Part shown: positions 33,980-42,236 of the stretch, in pieces
Numbering within the stretch: position 1 is the stretch's first letter
How the letters are laid out: each line of letters begins with the position of its first letter
Assembly: GCF_001811425.1 (NCBI RefSeq)
Contig: NZ_KV804704.1
Location: 28,538-92,537, forward strand
DNA length: 64,000 bases
Origin: Peptoniphilus_A sp001811425
Lineage (GTDB): Bacteria; Bacillota; Clostridia; Tissierellales; Peptoniphilaceae
Direction: 5' to 3'
Program-made: the position numbers and the translations under genes
Notes under the pieces: generated by a model
Database searches by the model: none
Seen by the model: only the letters and a program-made list of their open reading frames with translations
Told to the model about the DNA's origin: nothing

Positions 33980-34665
33980 AATATGTAATTGTGGCAGAAA
34001 ACTTTCCAGAAGACTCTGCCGAAAAATTAAAAGCTTATGGAGAAGTAGTGAGGACTCGTGCCAACAAAAACCTTTTAAAGGGGCTTGACACTCATCCAGA
34101 TATTTTAGTACACCCACTTCCAAGTGGAGAGCTTGTTGTGGACAGAGATAATTTTGAATACTACAAAAAAATTTTTCCAGACAAAAAGATCCTTCCATCA
34201 CATTCAAGTTTGTCAAAAAAGTATCCAAAAGATGTGCCCCTGAATGCCTTCACTTTTAAAAATTATTTCATCCACAACCTAAAATTTACAGATCAAGTTC
34301 TCTTAGATTATTACAAAAATTCTGGCTATGAGATGAAAAACATTAAGCAGGGCTATGGCAAGTGCTCCTCCCTTGTGACAGAGGACTTTATCATTACAAG
34401 TGACGGCGGAATTTATGAAAGCCTAAGGGATTTTATACCAATTTATAAGATAAATCATGGGGAGATTAAACTTCAAAACTTTAACTATGGTTTTATAGGT
34501 GGGGCAAGTGGAGCCTTGGGCAAAAAAATATTCTTCACAGGAGATTTTTCTCATCACTCCTCCTATGAAGAAATTTTAAAAATTATAAAAAAATATGATT
34601 ATGAAATTGAAATTTTATCCAAAGACCCAATAGAAGATTATGGCTCAATATTTTTTATAGGATAA
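33976..34665 (+). CDS. DUF6873 family GME-fold protein
   Basis: A 229-residue protein that looks like a family carrying the guanidino-modifying-enzyme (GME) beta-alpha propeller. Suggestive parts are Q-G-Y-G-K-C-S-S-L near residue 118, I-I-T-S-D-G-G-I-Y near 138, and G-F-I-G-G-A-S-G near 175. Catalytic GME enzymes end with a reactive Cys near the C-terminus, which this protein lacks, so the activity is unclear. It is translationally coupled to the SpoU gene. My family call rests on remembered pattern, not a search. Confidence 0.65.
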   Translation: MKYVIVAENFPEDSAEKLKAYGEVVRTRANKNLLKGLDTHPDILVHPLPSGELVVDRDNFEYYKKIFPDKKILPSHSSLSKKYPKDVPLNAFTFKNYFIHNLKFTDQVLLDYYKNSGYEMKNIKQGYGKCSSLVTEDFIITSDGGIYESLRDFIPIYKINHGEIKLQNFNYGFIGGASGALGKKIFFTGDFSHHSSYEEILKIIKKYDYEIEILSKDPIEDYGSIFFIG

Positions 34666-34676
34666 TTTAACTCCTC

Positions 34677-35015
34677 TTAAGGATTTTTTTTATTGTACTT
34701 AATTAAGTAAAGGGAGAAAAAAAGTCCAATCACAAAGAAAATTATTGAAGTGAAAGAGTAATCCACAACTTTGGAAAAATATAATATGAAAAAGTTGTTG
34801 TAGATAATTGGAATAAGCAAAATATAGAAAAAGTAAAAATTTTTATTTTTGTAGATAAGGGGCAGTGAAATTAAAATAGGCAAGGCAAGGGAACTTAGAC
34901 CATGAAAATTTAAAAATGCAAAAAAACCATAAAGATTTTCTTCAAGAACAGGAAGAATTGGTATAGAACCCATAAGGATAGTCAAAATAAAAAGATATTT
35001 TAGCTTGTTTTTCAT
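34677..35015 (-). CDS. Small integral membrane protein of unknown function
   Basis: A 112-residue hydrophobic protein with four likely membrane helices (about residues 8-25, 35-55, 58-78 and 85-103), basic at the N-terminus and ending K-Y-N-K-K-N-P. I do not recognise a family. GGAGG six bases before the ATG at 35015 chooses this start over one nine codons earlier. It runs convergent to the GME-fold gene, with only 11 bases between stops and a weak TCCT/AGGA hairpin there. Confidence 0.65.
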   Translation of the reverse strand: MKNKLKYLFILTILMGSIPILPVLEENLYGFFAFLNFHGLSSLALPILISLPLIYKNKNFYFFYILLIPIIYNNFFILYFSKVVDYSFTSIIFFVIGLFFSLYLIKYNKKNP

Positions 35016-35132
35016 ATTTGCCTCCAAATAATTTTTCTTCATAAATTATATCAAAAATAGAAAAATTTTGTTTTAAAAACTTTACAGAGGGTAATAAATG
35101 TTAGTAAGTTGAGAGAGAATTTCTCTTTACTC

Positions 35133-35161
35133 TTGAATTTTTAAAGATTATATGTTAATAT
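35133..35161 (+). promoter_or_regulatory. thrS leader promoter
   Basis: TTGAAT, 17 bases, TAATAT with TG one base before the -10. Predicted start of the T-box RNA near 35168. The 90 bases before it (35043-35132) show nothing else I can name. Confidence 0.6.
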
Positions 35162-35175
35162 AAGAGCAATTTTAA

Positions 35176-35369
35176 AAATGGCTTTGATAAGAAGAGTAAA
35201 TTATATAAAATTTTTAGAGAGGAAACGGCTGGTGCAAGTTTCCAATTTTATATTTTTGAAAACTAACTTGGAGCCCCATAGCAAACTATGGCGTATGGAT
35301 GCGTTAAATCCCTCGAGTTTAATTAAGGTGGAACCACGGTCATCGTCCTTTGGGATGATGACTTTTTTT
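35176..35369 (+). ncRNA. T-box riboswitch controlling thrS
   Basis: The T-box bulge sequence TGGAACCACG is at 35329-35338. Stem I includes GGAAAC-GGCTGGTGCAA-GTTTCC with paired flanks. The terminator is a ten-base-pair stem (35339-35348 with 35353-35362) followed by seven T; its 5' arm begins right after the T-box as the antiterminator alternative requires. The likely specifier is ACT (Thr) at 35262-35264 after a GAAA, which fits thrS downstream; the exact codon is an inference. Uncharged tRNA-Thr should allow read-through. Confidence 0.93.
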
Positions 35370-35398
35370 ATTTTATTTTTTAATTTTAGGAGGATATG

Positions 35399-37309
35399 AT
35401 GATAATTAAATACCCAGACGGATCACAAAAGGAATATGAAAGTGGCGTAAAGGTAAAAGAAATTACTGGAGATATCTCCCAAGGACTTCTTAGAGATTCC
35501 CTTGGAGCTGTTGTCAATGGAGAAATTTTAGGACTTGACGATGAAGTTTATGAAGATGCTCACTTCAAAGTTGTAAAATTCGATGACATTGAAGGAAAGA
35601 AAATTTTATGGCACACTGCATCTCACTTAATGGCTTATGCAATTAAGGAACTTTATCCAGAAGCAAAATTTGCCATTGGACCTGCAACTGAAACAGGCTT
35701 CTACTATGACCTAGACCTTGAACACAGATTTGTAGATGAAGACCTAAAGGCAATTGAAGACAAAATGAAGGAACTTGCTAAAAAAGATCTTCCAGTAGAA
35801 AAAATTGAAGTTTCAAGAGAAGAAGCAATAAAGTATTTCAAGGAAAAAAATCAAGATTACAAGGTTGAACTAATTGAAGACCTTCCAGAAGATGAAAAGA
35901 TCACTATGTATAAGATTGGCGACTTCACTGACCTTTGCAAGGGACCACATCTTCTTTCAACTAAAAAAGTTAAGGCAATAAAACTTCTTTCAATAGCTGG
36001 TGCTTATTGGAGAGGCGACTCAAATAACAAAATGCTACAAAGAATTTATGGTATTGCCTTTGAAAAACAAAAACAATTAGATGAATACATTGAAAGACGT
36101 GAAGAAGCTGAAAAGAGAGACCACAGAAAACTTGGAAAAGAGCTTGACCTCTTTAGCATGCACGAAGAAGGACCTGGCTTCCCATTCTTCCATCCAAATG
36201 GAATGATTTTGAGAAACACTCTACTTGACTGGTGGAGAGGAGTTCTAAATGAAAATGGTTATGGAGAAATCTTAACTCCAATTATCTTAAACGAAGCTTT
36301 GTGGCACAGATCAGGACACTGGGATCACTACAAGGACAATATGTATTTCACAAAAATTGACGACGGAGATTATGCAGTAAAACCAATGAACTGCCCAGGC
36401 TCAATTTTAGTTTACAATTCAAACAATCACTCTTATAGAGACCTTCCAATTAGACTTGCTGAATACGGAATTGTTCACAGACACGAACTTTCTGGAGCCC
36501 TACACGGACTATTTAGGGTAAGAACATTTACTCAAGACGATGCCCATGTTTACTGCCTATTCTCACAAGTTAAAGACGAAGTATTTAAGATGATTGACCT
36601 TGCTGATTACCTATACAGCACTTTTGGCTTTAAATATACAATTGAACTTTCAACAAGACCAGATGACTTCATGGGCGACATCGAATCATGGAACTTGGCT
36701 GAAAAGTCACTTAAGGAAGCCCTAGAAGAAAAGAAACTTCCATACACAATTAACGAAGGCGACGGAGCTTTCTATGGTCCTAAGATTGACTTCCACCTAG
36801 AAGATGCCATTGGAAGAACTTGGCAATGTGGTACAATCCAACTTGACTTCCAACTTCCAGAAAACTTTGACTTAACTTATGTTGATGAAGATGGAGAAAG
36901 AAAGAGACCAGTTATGCTTCACAGAGCCCTACTTGGTTCAGTTGAAAGATTTATGGGTATCCTAATCGAACACTTTGCAGGTAAATTCCCACTATGGTTA
37001 TCTCCAGTACAAGTTGAAGTTATCCCTGTATCTGACAAATTTAAAGATTTTGCAGAAAAAATTGCAGACAAACTTCACGCTGAAGGACTTAGAGTTCACC
37101 TTGATGGTCGTACAGAAAAAGTTGGCTACAAGATTAGAGAAGCACAAGTCAAGAAGATCAACTACATGCTAGTAATTGGTGAAAAAGAAGAAACTTCTGG
37201 CAAACTTTCTGTTAGAAAGAGAAATGGCGAAGAAATCGATGGCGTTGATGTAGATGAATTTATTGCATCACTTAAAGAAGAAATCAAAAATATGACAATA
37301 ACTGACTAA
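35399..37309 (+). CDS. thrS: Threonine--tRNA ligase
   Basis: A 636-residue class II synthetase. The TGS domain covers residues 1-60. The editing domain has H-T-A-S-H-L-M-A-Y near residue 70 and later C-K-G-P-H. The catalytic core around residues 240-530 includes the zinc Cys in P-M-N-C-P-G and H-R-H-E-L-S-G-A-L-H-G-L-F-R-V-R (motif 2). An anticodon domain follows. AGGAGG leaves five bases before ATG 35399 but only two before ATG 35396, so I prefer the second. Governed by the T-box leader. Confidence 0.97.
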   Translation: MIIKYPDGSQKEYESGVKVKEITGDISQGLLRDSLGAVVNGEILGLDDEVYEDAHFKVVKFDDIEGKKILWHTASHLMAYAIKELYPEAKFAIGPATETGFYYDLDLEHRFVDEDLKAIEDKMKELAKKDLPVEKIEVSREEAIKYFKEKNQDYKVELIEDLPEDEKITMYKIGDFTDLCKGPHLLSTKKVKAIKLLSIAGAYWRGDSNNKMLQRIYGIAFEKQKQLDEYIERREEAEKRDHRKLGKELDLFSMHEEGPGFPFFHPNGMILRNTLLDWWRGVLNENGYGEILTPIILNEALWHRSGHWDHYKDNMYFTKIDDGDYAVKPMNCPGSILVYNSNNHSYRDLPIRLAEYGIVHRHELSGALHGLFRVRTFTQDDAHVYCLFSQVKDEVFKMIDLADYLYSTFGFKYTIELSTRPDDFMGDIESWNLAEKSLKEALEEKKLPYTINEGDGAFYGPKIDFHLEDAIGRTWQCGTIQLDFQLPENFDLTYVDEDGERKRPVMLHRALLGSVERFMGILIEHFAGKFPLWLSPVQVEVIPVSDKFKDFAEKIADKLHAEGLRVHLDGRTEKVGYKIREAQVKKINYMLVIGEKEETSGKLSVRKRNGEEIDGVDVDEFIASLKEEIKNMTITD

Positions 37310-37354
37310 TTTTTAATTTTTCAGTTGAAAATCTTATTAAATAAAGATAAAATC

Positions 37355-37382
37355 TAAGCAGGTGAAAGCCTGCTTATTTTTT
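37355..37382 (+). terminator. Intrinsic terminator after thrS
   Basis: TAAGCAGG, loop TGAAAG, CCTGCTTA, T-rich tail. Confidence 0.85.
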
Positions 37383-37415
37383 ATGAGGATTTGTCTAAAA
37401 ATAGCAAATAATTTC

Positions 37416-37444
37416 TTTACAAAGCCAAGTCCTTGTGATAAAAT
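37416..37444 (+). promoter_or_regulatory. Promoter of rplU-prp-rpmA
   Basis: TTTACA, 17 bases, TAAAAT with TG one base upstream. Start of RNA expected near 37451. Confidence 0.65.
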
Positions 37445-37451
37445 ACATTGA

Positions 37452-37511
37452 TGTAACCGCACAGAATAGGTTTAAAAACATAGGTGCCTATAATGGCGAG
37501 TCTTGTAATGA
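37452..37511 (+). promoter_or_regulatory. L21 leader (ribosomal protein leader)
   Basis: The short leader between the promoter and the L21 ribosome site has the ACCGCACAGAATAGG and ATAGGTGCCTATAATGGCG segments. An ATAGG-TG-CCTAT hairpin is visible. An L21 leader is known at this position in Firmicutes. The assignment rests on position and general look, without a covariance search. Confidence 0.55.
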
Positions 37512-37523
37512 GGAGGTGCTACA

Positions 37524-37829
37524 ATGTACGCAATTATTGAAACAGGCGGAAAACAATATGTTGTTGAAGCTGGTGACAAAATTAAAGTTGAAAAATTAGA
37601 TGTTAAAGAAGGCGACAAGGTAACTTTTGACAAAGTTCTTTTTGTTTCAGGTGATGAGCCTAAAGTTGGTGCTCCATTTGTTGATGGCGCAAAAGTAGAA
37701 GCTAAGGTATTGGCACAAGGTAAGAACAAAAAAGTTGTTGTTTACAAATACAAATCTAAGAAAAACGAAAGAAAGAAAAACGGACACCGTCAACCATACA
37801 CTTTAGTTGAAATTTCAGGTATTAACTAA
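37524..37829 (+). CDS. rplU: 50S ribosomal protein L21
   Basis: A 101-residue protein of the large subunit: M-Y-A-I-I-E-T-G-G-K-Q-Y near the start, then the C-terminal K-Y-K-S-K-K-N-E-R-K-K-N-G-H-R-Q-P-Y-T signature. GAGGAGGTG seven bases upstream. Its stop shares one base with the prp start. Confidence 0.97.
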   Translation: MYAIIETGGKQYVVEAGDKIKVEKLDVKEGDKVTFDKVLFVSGDEPKVGAPFVDGAKVEAKVLAQGKNKKVVVYKYKSKKNERKKNGHRQPYTLVEISGIN

Positions 37830-38158
37830 TGACTAGTATTGACCTTTACAAAAAGGGCGATTATTACTGTGGATTTAAGTCTTGTGGTCATGCAGAGGGC
37901 GAATTTGATAAAATTGTCTGCTCCAGCATTTCTACTCTCACTCAAACTCTTTATTTTACACTGATAAATAAACTTGGAGTTTGTGAAAGTGAAATTAAAG
38001 ACACACAGGGCGACGGATTATTGAAAATAGAAATTTTAAATAGTGATATTTTTAAAAGAAAAGATATTCAAACTTGTTTTGAATTTATGATAATGGGAAT
38101 TGAGCTTATCGATGAGGCTTACCCAGAATATTTGACACTAAAGATCGTGGAGGTGTAA
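37829..38158 (+). CDS. Ribosomal-processing cysteine protease Prp
   Basis: A 109-residue protease (YsxB) that removes the N-terminal extension of L27 in Firmicutes. The catalytic pair is His21 in C-G-H-A-E-G and Cys31 in K-I-V-C-S-S-I. It lies between rplU and rpmA, the standard position, overlapping rplU by one base and ending one base before rpmA. Its substrate site is visible in the adjacent L27. Confidence 0.92.
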   Translation: MTSIDLYKKGDYYCGFKSCGHAEGEFDKIVCSSISTLTQTLYFTLINKLGVCESEIKDTQGDGLLKIEILNSDIFKRKDIQTCFEFMIMGIELIDEAYPEYLTLKIVEV

Positions 38159-38159
38159 A

Positions 38160-38459
38160 ATGATTAAATTTGATTTATTGCTTTTTTCTTCAAAAAAGGG
38201 AGCAGGTTCTTCTAAGAACGGTCGTGATTCAAACTCAAAGAGACTTGGAGTTAAAAGAGGCGACGGTCAATTTGTTCTAGCAGGCAACATCTTAGTTAGA
38301 CAAAGAGGAACAAAAATCCATCCAGGCGAAAATGTTATGAAGGGTTCTGATGACACTTTATTTGCTACGGCTGATGGTATTGTGAGATTCACAACTAAGG
38401 GCAAGGGCGGAAAGAAATTCGCCAATGTTTACGAAGAAGAAAAAGTTGAATTAGCATAA
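38160..38459 (+). CDS. rpmA: 50S ribosomal protein L27 with Prp-cleaved N-terminal extension
   Basis: A 99-residue protein near the peptidyl transferase centre. Residues 1-9 (M-I-K-F-D-L-L-L-F) are the Firmicute extension; Prp should cut after Phe9, leaving S-S-K-K-G-A-G-S-S-K-N-G-R-D-S. The rest matches the family: G-V-K-R-G-D-G-Q, R-Q-R-G-T-K-I-H-P-G. GTGGAGGTG upstream. Last gene of the operon. Confidence 0.96.
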   Translation: MIKFDLLLFSSKKGAGSSKNGRDSNSKRLGVKRGDGQFVLAGNILVRQRGTKIHPGENVMKGSDDTLFATADGIVRFTTKGKGGKKFANVYEEEKVELA

Positions 38460-38463
38460 AGAT

Positions 38464-38494
38464 GAAGCAAGGGAAACCTTGCTTTTATTTTTTT
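38464..38494 (+). terminator. Intrinsic terminator after rpmA
   Basis: AAGCAAGG, GAAA loop, CCTTGCTT, then a T-rich tail. Confidence 0.88.
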
Positions 38495-38532
38495 CTTTGT
38501 AAAATCTAAAATTTCACCAAGATTTTACATAT

Positions 38533-38562
38533 TTGACATAAGGTTCAAGTTTTCACTACAAT
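38533..38562 (+). promoter_or_regulatory. obgE promoter 1
   Basis: TTGACA, 18 bases, TACAAT, 46 bases before the ATG. A second extended -10, TGA-TATAAT, follows at 38578-38586. Confidence 0.6.
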
Positions 38563-38577
38563 TCAGTGTTAATTCTA

Positions 38578-38586
38578 TGATATAAT
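38578..38586 (+). promoter_or_regulatory. obgE promoter 2 (extended -10)
   Basis: TGA-TATAAT, 22 bases before the obgE ATG, with no clear -35. A start here would give a leader of about 15 bases containing the GCGAGG site. Confidence 0.5.
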
Positions 38587-38607
38587 TTTAGAAAATGCGA
38601 GGTTAAA

Positions 38608-39876
38608 ATGTTTATAGATATAGCAAAAATAAAATTAAAAGCCGGAAAAGGTGGAGATGGCGCTGTCGCTTGGAGACGAGAAAAGTTTGAACCAGCTGGT
38701 GGACCTGCTGGAGGCGACGGTGGAAGAGGCGGAAGCGTAATTGTAATGACGGACTCTGGACTTCACACCTTGATGGATTTTAGATATAAAAGAGAATACA
38801 AGGCCGAAAATGGACAAAACGGCATGAGTAAATTAAAATTTGGAAGAGATGGCGAGGACATAATCTTAAAAGTTCCCGTTGGAACTCTAATTAGAGATGC
38901 AAATACCAAGGGCGTCATCTACGACTTAAAGGAAAATAATATGGCTGTCACTGTATGTAAGGGTGGCAAGGGTGGCCTTGGCAATGCAAGATTTAAGACA
39001 TCAACTAGACAAGCACCGGCCTTTGCCCAAGCAGGCAATGTTGGCGAAGAAAGGGAAGTAATTTTAGAATTAAAACTTCTCGCTGATGTTGGACTTGTTG
39101 GTTTTCCAAATGTAGGCAAGTCAACCCTACTTTCCATAGTGACATCTGCCACTCCAAAGATTGCAAACTATCACTTCACAACCCTTTCTCCAAACCTTGG
39201 AGTTGTAAGAATTGATGAAGGTGAATCCTTTGTAATTGCAGACATACCTGGTCTTATTGAAGGGGCATCTGAAGGAATTGGACTTGGAGACGAGTTCTTA
39301 AAGCATGTTGAGAGAACTGGAATTTTAATCCATGTCCTTGACATTTCTGGCTCTGAATACAGGGACCCTCTTGAGGACTTTTATAAGATCAACGAAGAAC
39401 TTGTGAGATACAATGAAAAGTTAGGCGAAAAGAAGCAAATTATTTTTGCCAACAAAATGGATATGCCAGGTGCCCAAGAAAATCTAAAAAAATTGGAAGA
39501 AGAACTTGGCGACAAATACGACATTATAGCAGGTTCTTGTGCAACTACAAAAAATTTGGACAAATTAATGAAGCTAACATATAATAAGCTAAAAGAAGTA
39601 GATTATAGTGACTACAAGACCTACGATGAAGAGCATGTGGAAGAAGTTACAAGAGAAGAAGGCATAAAAGTATTTAAAGATAATGGCGAATACTTTGTTG
39701 AAGGACCTTATATTGACAAACTCCTTCGCTCCACAAATTTTGACGATTACGACTCACTTAAATATTTCCAAGAAAATCTTAGAAAAAATAAAGTTGTTGA
39801 AAAGTTGGAAGAACTTGGGGCAGAAGATGGATGCTCTGTATTTATCGGCGGATACGAATTTGAATTTTTTGAATAA
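38608..39876 (+). CDS. obgE: GTPase ObgE/CgtA
   Basis: A 422-residue GTPase of late 50S assembly and stress signalling. The Gly-rich Obg fold covers residues 1-158 (A-G-G-P-A-G-G-D-G-G-R-G-G near 30). The G domain has G1 G-F-P-N-V-G-K-S-T near 166, G3 D-I-P-G-L near 212 and G4 N-K-M-D near 283. A C-terminal OCT domain (about 345-422) is typical of Gram-positive Obg. It comes after the L21-L27 operon but has its own promoters. Confidence 0.96.
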   Translation: MFIDIAKIKLKAGKGGDGAVAWRREKFEPAGGPAGGDGGRGGSVIVMTDSGLHTLMDFRYKREYKAENGQNGMSKLKFGRDGEDIILKVPVGTLIRDANTKGVIYDLKENNMAVTVCKGGKGGLGNARFKTSTRQAPAFAQAGNVGEEREVILELKLLADVGLVGFPNVGKSTLLSIVTSATPKIANYHFTTLSPNLGVVRIDEGESFVIADIPGLIEGASEGIGLGDEFLKHVERTGILIHVLDISGSEYRDPLEDFYKINEELVRYNEKLGEKKQIIFANKMDMPGAQENLKKLEEELGDKYDIIAGSCATTKNLDKLMKLTYNKLKEVDYSDYKTYDEEHVEEVTREEGIKVFKDNGEYFVEGPYIDKLLRSTNFDDYDSLKYFQENLRKNKVVEKLEELGAEDGCSVFIGGYEFEFFE

Positions 39877-39895
39877 ATAATAGATAGGAGAAAGA

Positions 39896-40186
39896 ATGTT
39901 AAGAGGAAAAGAAAGATCATATTTAAAGAGTCTTGCTCACAATATGGATCCCCTTATCCAACTTGGAAAAGATGGCATCAATGAAGGCTTTTTAAATCAA
40001 ATAGATAAACTTTTAGAGGATCATGAACTTGTAAAGATAAAAGTTTTGCAAAATGCACCAGTAGAAGTTGATGAAATTGTTGACGAAATATTAGAAAAAA
40101 CTGGGGCGGAATTTGTGCAAAAAATTGGCAAGAAACTTACAATTTATAGAGAATCTAAGGAAAACAAAAAAATAGAATTGCCATGA
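39896..40186 (+). CDS. yhbY: YhbY family RNA-binding protein (CRM domain)
   Basis: A 96-residue CRM-domain protein that binds pre-50S particles. The family opening is L-R-G-K-E-R-S-Y-L-K-S-L-A-H, and the RNA-binding loop Q-L-G-K-D-G-I-N-E-G-F lies near residue 28. It overlaps nadD by four bases, the yqeI-nadD-yqeK order known from Bacillus. Confidence 0.93.
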   Translation: MLRGKERSYLKSLAHNMDPLIQLGKDGINEGFLNQIDKLLEDHELVKIKVLQNAPVEVDEIVDEILEKTGAEFVQKIGKKLTIYRESKENKKIELP

Positions 40187-40791
40187 AAAAATATGGAATT
40201 TTTGGAGGAACTTTTAACCCCATTCACTACGGTCATCTCATGATTTGTGAATATTTAAAGGAAGAGTTAGGTCTAGACAAAATTATCTTTATACCAACGG
40301 GCAATCCTCCTCACAAGGACCTTGATGTTTCGGCAGAGGACAGGTATGACATGGTAAGGCTCGCCATAGAGTCAAATCCAAATTTTGAAATCTCTGACAT
40401 AGAAACCAAGAGGGTAAAATTATCCTACACTGTTGATACAGTTAGAGAACTAAAAAAAATTTATAAAGAAGAAAAATTATTTTTCTTAATAGGTCTAGAC
40501 ACACTTTTTCAACTTAAGACTTGGAAAAAAATAGAAGAGCTTTCAAAGGAAATTGAATTTGTTGTGGCACTGAGACCAAAATATATAGACATCGAAGAAA
40601 TAAATAGAGAATTAAAATTTTTGCGAGAAAATTATGGGACTAGTGTGGAAATTATTCACACACCCCTCTACGAAATTTCTTCAACTGAACTTAGAGATAG
40701 AATTAGAGATGAAAAATCTGTTAGATATTTAATTCCAGAAGAAGTTGTGAATTATATTAAGGAAAGCGGGTTTTATAAAAATGACCTATGA
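40183..40791 (+). CDS. nadD: Nicotinate-nucleotide adenylyltransferase
   Basis: A 202-residue enzyme that adenylates nicotinate mononucleotide in NAD synthesis. G-G-T-F-N-P-I-H-Y-G-H-L is the nucleotidyltransferase motif at residues 7-18, and I-S-S-T-E-L-R near 165 is the second. No clear ribosome site, so translation is probably coupled to yhbY through the ATGA overlap. Confidence 0.95.
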   Translation: MKKYGIFGGTFNPIHYGHLMICEYLKEELGLDKIIFIPTGNPPHKDLDVSAEDRYDMVRLAIESNPNFEISDIETKRVKLSYTVDTVRELKKIYKEEKLFFLIGLDTLFQLKTWKKIEELSKEIEFVVALRPKYIDIEEINRELKFLRENYGTSVEIIHTPLYEISSTELRDRIRDEKSVRYLIPEEVVNYIKESGFYKNDL

Positions 40792-41353
40792 TTTAAAAAA
40801 GTATGAGAATGAAATTCGCGAGAGAATTGGCGAAAAGAGATTTCTTCACACAATAAGGGTAAAAGACACAGCCATAAAGCTTGCAAAGATTCACGATGTA
40901 GATGTGGAAAAGGCAGAAATTGCTGGTTTCTTACACGATTGTGCAAAAATAAGAGATAAGAAAGATTTAATTAAAAAAGCCAAGGATAATAATCTCCTCC
41001 TAACTAAGGAGATGATAAACGCTCCGCAAATCATTCACTCTTATCTTGGCGCCCTATTTGCAAGGGAATTTTATGGCATTGATGATGAGGACATTTTAAA
41101 TGCCATTACTTATCACACAACTGGCAGAGCCAATATGTCTGATCTTGAAAAAATAATTTTCTTGGCAGATTATATTGAGCCCTTGAGAAATTTTGACGGC
41201 GTAGAAAGGGCAAGGGAACTTGCCAATAAAGACTTAGACGCTGCCATGTATTTCGCACTAAATAACACCCTAAAATTTTTAGTTGAGCGTGACTCCTACA
41301 TTGTCCCGACCACAGTTTTAGCTAGAAATTTTTATAAGGAGATGAATATTTGA
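40781..41353 (+). CDS. yqeK: HD domain protein YqeK (diadenosine tetraphosphatase)
   Basis: A 190-residue HD hydrolase. Metal ligands are His in F-L-H-T-I-R-V near residue 20, the H-D pair in F-L-H-D-C-A-K near 50, and later H-S-Y-L-G and Y-H-T-T-G-R. YqeK-type enzymes split Ap4A symmetrically to ADP. It overlaps nadD by 11 bases and the LCP gene by four. Confidence 0.93.
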   Translation: MTYDLKKYENEIRERIGEKRFLHTIRVKDTAIKLAKIHDVDVEKAEIAGFLHDCAKIRDKKDLIKKAKDNNLLLTKEMINAPQIIHSYLGALFAREFYGIDDEDILNAITYHTTGRANMSDLEKIIFLADYIEPLRNFDGVERARELANKDLDAAMYFALNNTLKFLVERDSYIVPTTVLARNFYKEMNI

Positions 41354-42228
41354 AAACTTTTTTTAAAGCTTTTATAACGACAATAATAGTCGTACTGGTC
41401 TTGGCACTAGCAGGCGTGGCAGGATACTTTTATTTTATAGGAAATGAAGACGACGGCAAGCTAGACCAAGATGGAGAAGATCTTCAGTTTTTAATGCTTG
41501 GAGTGGACTCTCTCGACTCAAAAAAAGCAGATAATGCCAGGTCAGATACAATTATGGTAGTAAATGTAGATGGCAAGAGCAAAAAGGTAAATATAATTTC
41601 AATCCCAAGGGACACTTACACAAAGATCAATGGTTACAAAAAGACAAAAATCAACCACTCCTTTAAGTATGGAGGAAGTGAGCTAACTCTTGACACTGTA
41701 AATAACCTTCTTGGCACAGATATAAAATATTATGTCACAGTGGACTACAGATTTGTAGAAGATGTAGTAGATAAAATTGGCGGAGTCACAGTTGATGTAC
41801 CCATGGACATGAAGTATGAAGACCCAACAGCAGACCCACCTCTAAAGATTGACATAAGAGAGGGGACACAAACACTTAATGGCTACGATGCCATTGGATT
41901 TTTAAGATTTAGAAAGGGTTACAAGGACGCAGACCTTGGAAGAGTTAAAGCACAGCAACAATTTATGGCATCACTTTTATCTAAGATTAAGGAGCCAAAG
42001 ACTTTATTAAAGGCACCCTTCCTCATAGGCTCTTATGTAAACTACTCTGAAAACAATATTCCAGTAAAAAAACTTATTAAGGTGGCAGCCAATATGCGCA
42101 GCATAGGCACAGAGGACATAACAACAAATACACTTCCAGGCACACCAAAATATATGGGAGGAGTATCATACTTCGTGCCAAACGAAAATAAAATACAAGT
42201 AATGCTTGTTGAATATAATTTTAAATAG
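41350..42228 (+). CDS. LytR-CpsA-Psr (LCP) family protein
   Basis: A 292-residue membrane-anchored enzyme of the family that transfers teichoic acids or capsular polymers to peptidoglycan. One N-terminal helix (residues 7-29) anchors it; the LCP domain outside has D-N-A-R-S-D-T-I-M near residue 63, I-S-I-P-R-D-T near 85, and the late G-F-L-R-F-R-K-G and D-L-G-R-V-K-A-Q-Q arginines. TTG start at 41350 within the yqeK stop, preceded by AAGGAG. Confidence 0.92.
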   Translation: MKTFFKAFITTIIVVLVLALAGVAGYFYFIGNEDDGKLDQDGEDLQFLMLGVDSLDSKKADNARSDTIMVVNVDGKSKKVNIISIPRDTYTKINGYKKTKINHSFKYGGSELTLDTVNNLLGTDIKYYVTVDYRFVEDVVDKIGGVTVDVPMDMKYEDPTADPPLKIDIREGTQTLNGYDAIGFLRFRKGYKDADLGRVKAQQQFMASLLSKIKEPKTLLKAPFLIGSYVNYSENNIPVKKLIKVAANMRSIGTEDITTNTLPGTPKYMGGVSYFVPNENKIQVMLVEYNFK

Positions 42229-42236
42229 GAGGCAAA

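Noticed and set aside
35178..35399. A 73-codon plus-strand frame upstream of thrS.
   Set aside because: It lies across T-box stem I, the T-box and the terminator; the RNA structure explains the region.
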